From contig NC_081409.1 in NCBI RefSeq assembly GCF_030272615.1, forward strand, positions 26,421,406-26,485,405: a DNA stretch of 64,000 nucleotides, read 5' to 3'. Source of the DNA: Cryptomeria japonica. Lineage: Eukaryota; Streptophyta; Pinopsida; Cupressales; Cupressaceae. Made by a program: the position numbers and the translations under genes. Positions 63,411 through 64,000 of the stretch are shown here, in pieces; position 1 is the first letter of the stretch; each line of letters begins with the position of its first letter. The notes beneath the pieces were generated by a model. The model did no database searches and was not told the origin of the DNA. It worked only from the letters and a program-made list of their open reading frames with translations.

Positions 63411-63753
63411 ATGGTTAAAACATTTGTTTTGACTCAACCTTCACCCAACCCAAGGGTCTCATCAGGCCATTAATGCTTTGACCATGATTATCTCTTAATC
63501 ATTTGCATAAAGGTTTATCCTTGGATTAACTCTTAATCCAGTGGGTAATCCTAATCTAGACTTGACCCTTAGCCTTTAGATAACCATGAGGTCTTCTCAG
63601 GCCTTTAATGCCTCCAACCTCTTCTCTCAACCCAATCCTATGTTGACACTTGTCACCATTTTATTGGTGCCAATTGTGCACATGGATCCCCAACTTTCAA
63701 ACTTGACCCTTGATTAAACCTTTCAATCTTGACCATCCATTGCCCTGTTTGTG

Positions 63754-63761
63754 CTATAAAT
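63754..63761 (+). promoter_or_regulatory. TATA box of the terminal LTR
   Basis: GTGCTATAAATAGAGCTC is a canonical plant TATA context. Transcription would start about 30 bp on, near 63,785-63,795. Confidence 0.6.
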
Positions 63762-64000
63762 AGAGCTCTCATTCCTCCATTCTTAACAATCATCTTTCAA
63801 ATTTGTAGCATCACACTTATGCTCAAATATATTCAAGCTTTCATTTCATATATGCTCATCATTTAGCCTCTCTTTAAATCAGGAAGTAGACTAATATGCA
63901 TGCTTAGAATAATTTCTTTATCATTTAGCTCAATCATAGATTAAATATAGTATGCTAGGATAGTATTCATACTAATCTCGTCATCTTATCATCTAGTTTA

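Larger units (their letters stand above)
62565..64000 (+). mobile_element. LTR of another retrotransposon, runs off window
   Basis: Begins TGTTGAAACAATGTAGC, with strong hairpins just inside. It has no coding frame and carries a TATA box (TATAAATA, 63,754-63,761) about 250 bp before the window end. These are LTR traits. The right end and any interior lie outside the window, so the class is unknown. Confidence 0.5.

Overview
The window looks like nuclear DNA of a land plant. It is AT-rich, dominated by transposons, and has few host genes. Host traces are an early nodulin-like phytocyanin gene (two exons), a degraded pentatricopeptide-repeat (PPR) fragment and one glyoxalase I exon. The copia elements use an initiator-Met tRNA primer site, and one host intron is inflated by a retrotransposon. 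This fits a large-genome seed plant, perhaps a conifer, but the taxon is inference. I saw no rRNA, tRNA or CRISPR array.

Layout, left half. About 1.9-10.8 kb holds an En/Spm (CACTA)-type DNA transposon on the minus strand. Its TNP2-like transposase (6.39-10.78 kb) keeps nine exons with usable splice sites but carries seven in-frame stops. Downstream on the same strand lie an uninterrupted SET-domain ORF (4.84-5.66 kb) and a chain of small exons resembling the second, Ptta/TNPA-type gene. Next come degenerate repeats (12.7-14.6 kb), then the phytocyanin gene: exon 1 at 14.60 kb and exon 2 at 20.40 kb. A complete non-autonomous copia element (14,995-20,238; 495-bp LTRs, CTTTT target duplication) sits in its intron. 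It encodes only gag-protease plus an unknown tail and has a GC-rich leader. Decayed host fragments follow (PPR at 21 kb, glyoxalase I at 27.1 kb), then a retroelement-like unit whose right end is an inverted LTR copy (27.9-30.2 kb).

Layout, right half. A full-length but dead copia element lies at 33,269-40,688 (TAAAC target duplication, minus strand). From 40.8 to 54.4 kb there is a repeat-rich domain around what may be an undescribed plant DNA transposon. It has a plus-strand gene (45.7-48.6 kb) with a DDE-transposase-like motif series and a convergent minus-strand multi-exon gene (54.0-51.5 kb). Between the genes are five 358-bp tandem repeats, and three clusters of a CpG-rich, near-palindromic CGCGTAC motif lie around them. 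Kilobase-scale pyrimidine tracts and GGGGTCATATG repeats lie to its left. From 54.5 to 58.9 kb are diverged repeats. At 59.5-62.5 kb is a copia-like LTR, primer site and coiled-coil/zinc-knuckle gag. The window ends inside another LTR that starts near 62,565.

Reading the parts together: the En/Spm unit and the 45-54 kb unit share one plan, a transposase gene plus a second gene of many short, partly duplicated exons. The retroelements contribute the rest of the DNA, and the few host exons survive between insertions.
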